The translations under genes were made by a program, and so were the position numbers. Of a stretch of 64,000 nt of DNA, positions 61,159-64,000 are shown piece by piece. Numbering within the stretch: position 1 is the stretch's first letter; every line of letters starts with the position of its first letter. This DNA comes from Eunapius fragilis (Eukaryota > Porifera > Demospongiae > Spongillida > Spongillidae). Location of the stretch: positions 12,641,525 to 12,705,524 of the forward strand of contig OY811973.1 of the NCBI GenBank assembly GCA_963681505.1, in the 5' to 3' direction. The notes under the pieces are model-generated. The model did not search any database. It worked only from the letters and a program-made list of their open reading frames with translations, and had not been told where the DNA came from.

Positions 61159-61392
61159 ATGTCGAAGGAGGATAGTCGCGATTCCCTATTGCATGATGCA
61201 TCTTTCCAAGATGATTTGCGTACAGCCCTCAAACGCGCGCAATCTCAGCGCGACGATCATCTGCAACAGCGAACTCCCCGCGGCGCGGACAATCGCCGCC
61301 GTCGTCGTCGTCAGGAAAATCTCTACAATCACTGCAAGCCCCGCAGAGAAAACGCAAACCGGAGGAGAGCTATGAAAACCATACACGTGTAA
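61159..61392 (+). CDS. Arg-rich small frame, unknown
   Basis: A 77-codon frame from ATG at 61,159 (MSKEDSRDSLLHDASFQDDL) is followed by a basic part (RRRRRRQENLYNHCKPRREN). It lies in the centre of the inverted-repeat element. The first half looks like real protein and the second is arginine-rich. No family was recognised; it could be a remnant of the element's own gene. Confidence 0.3.
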   Translation: MSKEDSRDSLLHDASFQDDLRTALKRAQSQRDDHLQQRTPRGADNRRRRRRQENLYNHCKPRRENANRRRAMKTIHV

Positions 61393-62247
61393 ATGAAAAT
61401 GGGTGACCACAACCGACAAAAAAATGTCAGATCGATTTTAGCACATGCACCATGTAAATATGACACACTTATACTACATACACAAACATGTAAACATGCA
61501 GCATGCACAGATGCATGCATATGCTATCAAGACCTGTAACTACCTTCCAATTTTACCACTGCATCCAAAAAGAACTTGACCACCACATTTGGGTCATTGT
61601 TAGTAGAAGTTAGTTCCAACCAAAGGATCTTCCGGGAGGAATCATATTCATGCGTGTACATTAATATTATGAAGCTTGATATGTACAAATATTTACCCAT
61701 CAATACAAGCATGAATTGGAAAGCCAAAAGGTTTCAACTTGTCACACCGGTCGATGTGCCAACATCAATTTGGACCCTGCAATGAAAACAAGTATATAGC
61801 GGCATGAATGATGATGGTGGCAATTCGTTGCTTTGTTCACGTAGGTTCTCCTTGTCAGTCTTTTTACTCTACGTAGCCGTGAGCCAACAGGATACATTAT
61901 GGCAAGTAGCATCATCACAGTTGATCTAGATGAGTGAAGACAGTGATCATGTGTACCTCACTAAAATATGGGGCACCACTTAATGGTGTATCCGTATACT
62001 TCATTTGAAGCAATCGCCACATTGCCCGGTACCCAAGACAGCAGTTGGACATTTGCAACTCATTCTATGGCTCCTCAATTTGGAGACGTCACACCACTCT
62101 GTATATTCGCAATGTATTGACCTTAATAGCTAGATGTATTAGTGCAAGGCATGTTTCCACAACCTTACGCCGTTTTAGCCCCAGTGCAGAGAGCCTTTTC
62201 TTGAGCCATGTCAACCTGAAGGTATAGTGATGCTCCCCTAGTTTACT
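61393..62247. other. no gene seen
   Basis: Centre-right part of the inverted-repeat element; only short frames without domains. Confidence 0.5.
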
Positions 62248-64000
62248 GGTCCTGCGCTAATTGTAGCCTGCATCATACAGGCTTACCCAACAGCCACGTG
62301 GTGAACTTCAGCAGATACAATGTAAGCGAGTATGGCGGCTATGGCCAGGACTCCAGGAGTGTCTTCTGTTGCCTCCAGTATCGCACTATTAGTCCTGCAT
62401 GCATGTGCGTATACATGCACATTCTTGCCTGATGGTGATACGCCATAACTGACGGTTGACTACAGGATCACACTATTTAGCTGACCTTTTTGCTATTGTA
62501 TGTATATGACGTCATGCACGTTGTCTATATACCATAGTACGCTTGGCCGGAGAAATGGACCGCTGTACGATCTCAAAAATAGACCGTTGTTAGGTTCCAA
62601 AAATAGACCGTTGTTAGATCCCAATAATTGACCGTTGTTAGATCCCAATAATTGACCGTTGTTAGATCTCAAAAATTGACCGTTGTTAGATAGCGGAATC
62701 GGGTCGTTGCTTGATCGCAGAATCGGACCGTTGCTATATTGTTCAATCGCAAAAACCGCGCGTCGTGCAATGTTTGGTCGCGCGACCTCCAGGGCCACCG
62801 TACACTTGCCTTCCATACACCAGTTCAAACGGTGAAAATCCTGTGGATGCTTGATGTACCTCTCGATAGTTTACGCGAACAGCACATACGGTAGCCACTT
62901 ATCCCAATCTTGACCCTCGGCGGTCGCAACTTTTCTCAGCATGGCCTTCAGCGTTCCATTGAAACGCTCGACCAACCCATCCGTTTGAGGGTGATATGGG
63001 CTGGTCCTGATTGGCCTCACATGTAAGAGTCGATACAGCTCCTCCAGTAGTCTGGATGAAAATTCGACCCTTGGTCCGTCAGAATCTCTCTCGGGACCCC
63101 AACTCTGGCGAACAATGGATCAGTTCCTCGGCCACATGTTCCGCATCTATTGATTTTAATGCCACAGCCTCTGGGTACCTCGTCGCATACTTGTTTCCCG
63201 ACCTGCTCCTCGGAAGAGGTCCAACAATGTCCATCGCGATCCTTCCAAACGGCTCTTCTATAATCGGTAGGGGCATAAGGGGAGCGTATCCCTTTCTCCC
63301 CTTGGAACACTTCTGGCATATCGCACAGCTAGCACTTGCACCACTCCGCCACATCACGATAAACTGACGGCCAGTAGAACCGCTGTAGTACTCGCTGCAC
63401 CGTCCGTTTCTTTCCCATTTGTCCAGCCAACGGGATTTCGTGAGCCACCGTCATGACCGTTCTTCGAACTAGAACCGGCAACACCAATTGCTCAATTGCC
63501 ATGCAGGCCTTCTCCTTTCACAAGTGGCTGCCAATGTCGATACAGCATCCCGTTCTCTTCATAGAACCACACATTCACCTTCGTGCGCTCTCCTTTTGCC
63601 GCTTTCCACAACGGCTGCAAAGTAGGGTCTTCACGCTGCAATCTCTGGATCTCTTCCACGTTGAACAACTTCTTCCCCTCTGCATCGAGGTGCTCCGCTT
63701 CTCTGGTGCCTTCAAGCCTTCCGCTTTATGTTGCACTGCCGCGTTTTCCAAACTATTCTTTAACTGCACTCTGCTTTCCATTGCAACGTCGCTATCCACC
63801 TGTTCCACCACAGGAGTGGCCTTTGCCCCACTCTGCTTCTCTTTTTGTTCGGTACGTTCATCTTCTTCCGTCCGCCTCTTTGCCTGAGCCCGCGTAGTCG
63901 TTGCCATCACCAAACTCTTCTTGAGACCTTGAACCGTCGGACCGATCTTCACCAGCTCCGGTACATCTCTTCCCAACAGCACTGACATTGGAAGCTTTTT

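Larger units (their letters stand above)
57616..62799. mobile_element. inverted-repeat element inserted in the LTR fossil
   Basis: The element starts GGTGGCCCTGGAGGTCGCGC and ends in its exact complement, flanked by GTAC on both sides (57,612-57,615 and 62,800-62,803). The inverted repeats are about 520-550 bp long once a nested element is removed from the left arm (57,616-57,861 plus 59,977-60,252, against 62,248-62,799). Near each end are seven or eight copies of a 22-bp unit, ATCTAACAACGGTC plus an AT-rich tail, likely transposase-binding sites. The 2-kb centre has no recognisable transposase, so it appears non-autonomous. The superfamily is not assigned. Confidence 0.8.
56290..64000 (-). 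mobile_element. Gmr1-like Ty3/Gypsy LTR fossil, partial
   Basis: Minus-strand pol remnants in the order protease tail and linker (about 63,990-63,575; LLGRDVPELV), integrase with zinc-binding and core parts (about 63,360-62,800; MDIVGPLPRSRSGNK, GVPREILTDQGSNF), integrase C-terminal region (about 57,610-57,155; REREFKDGDQVLVLLP, YEVNMHDKRKKKRIFHVNML), then reverse transcriptase (about 57,138-56,392; VIERSNSPWASPMVLVKKKD, TLDLSKGYWQVP and a YPDD motif). Integrase upstream of reverse transcriptase is the diagnostic order of the Gmr1 group. The element is broken in many places, truncated at its 3' side near 56.3 kb, and leaves the window on its 5' side; no LTR is visible. It is interrupted by the 5.2-kb element at 57,616-62,799. 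Confidence 0.75.

Overview
This is an animal genome, most likely a sponge. The reasons are a compact intron-rich gene with short canonical GT-AG introns, receptor genes built from fibronectin type III and beta-trefoil modules, dense minisatellites and microsatellites, and many small foldback transposons. The organism call is inference: no rRNA, tRNA or conserved marker gene is present.

Left part (1-17 kb). The main find is a 12-exon minus-strand gene (15,839 to 3,690) whose splice phases agree from start to stop. It predicts a 790-residue protein: signal peptide, cysteine-rich Ig-like domain, two FnIII domains, one transmembrane helix, a short basic tail, and three tandem ricin-type beta-trefoil domains on the predicted cytoplasmic side. 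Part of this locus is duplicated in the window: 35.2-38.1 kb is a broken paralogue of the ectodomain and transmembrane part, and 43.3-43.7 kb is a paralogous last beta-trefoil exon. The same two minisatellite families lie 3' of both last exons. Next to the second copy, on the plus strand (44.1-45.6 kb), lie exons of a second receptor-like protein whose tail has an ITIM-like tyrosine motif. The window therefore holds a small cluster of cell-surface receptor genes.

Middle (19.7-33.4 kb). A block bounded by short inverted repeats (19,689 and 33,369) holds a 15-exon minus-strand transposase gene of the Plavaka/CACTA type with an N-terminal C2H2 finger (27,932 to 20,797). Other small genes of unknown function lie beside it: a Ser/Thr-rich reading frame starting 98 bp away in the divergent direction, a minus-strand gene at 28.7-30.3 kb, and an intact five-exon plus-strand gene at 31.2-32.0 kb. 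It may be one large multi-gene DNA transposon.

34-42 kb is mostly satellite: an 18-bp repeat, the receptor pseudogene, a long TG tract and a 3.9-kb array of a 30-bp unit.

Right part (46-64 kb) is transposon-rich: palindromic MITEs with clear target duplications, a decayed DDE-like gene (47.8-51.1 kb), a Ginger-like element with a Gypsy-type integrase and a Ulp1-like protease (53.6-56.3 kb), and a broken Gmr1-like LTR fossil (56.3 kb to the window end). The fossil was invaded by a 5.2-kb inverted-repeat element, itself invaded by a 2.1-kb TA-flanked element. A 200-base assembly gap lies at 53,003-53,202.
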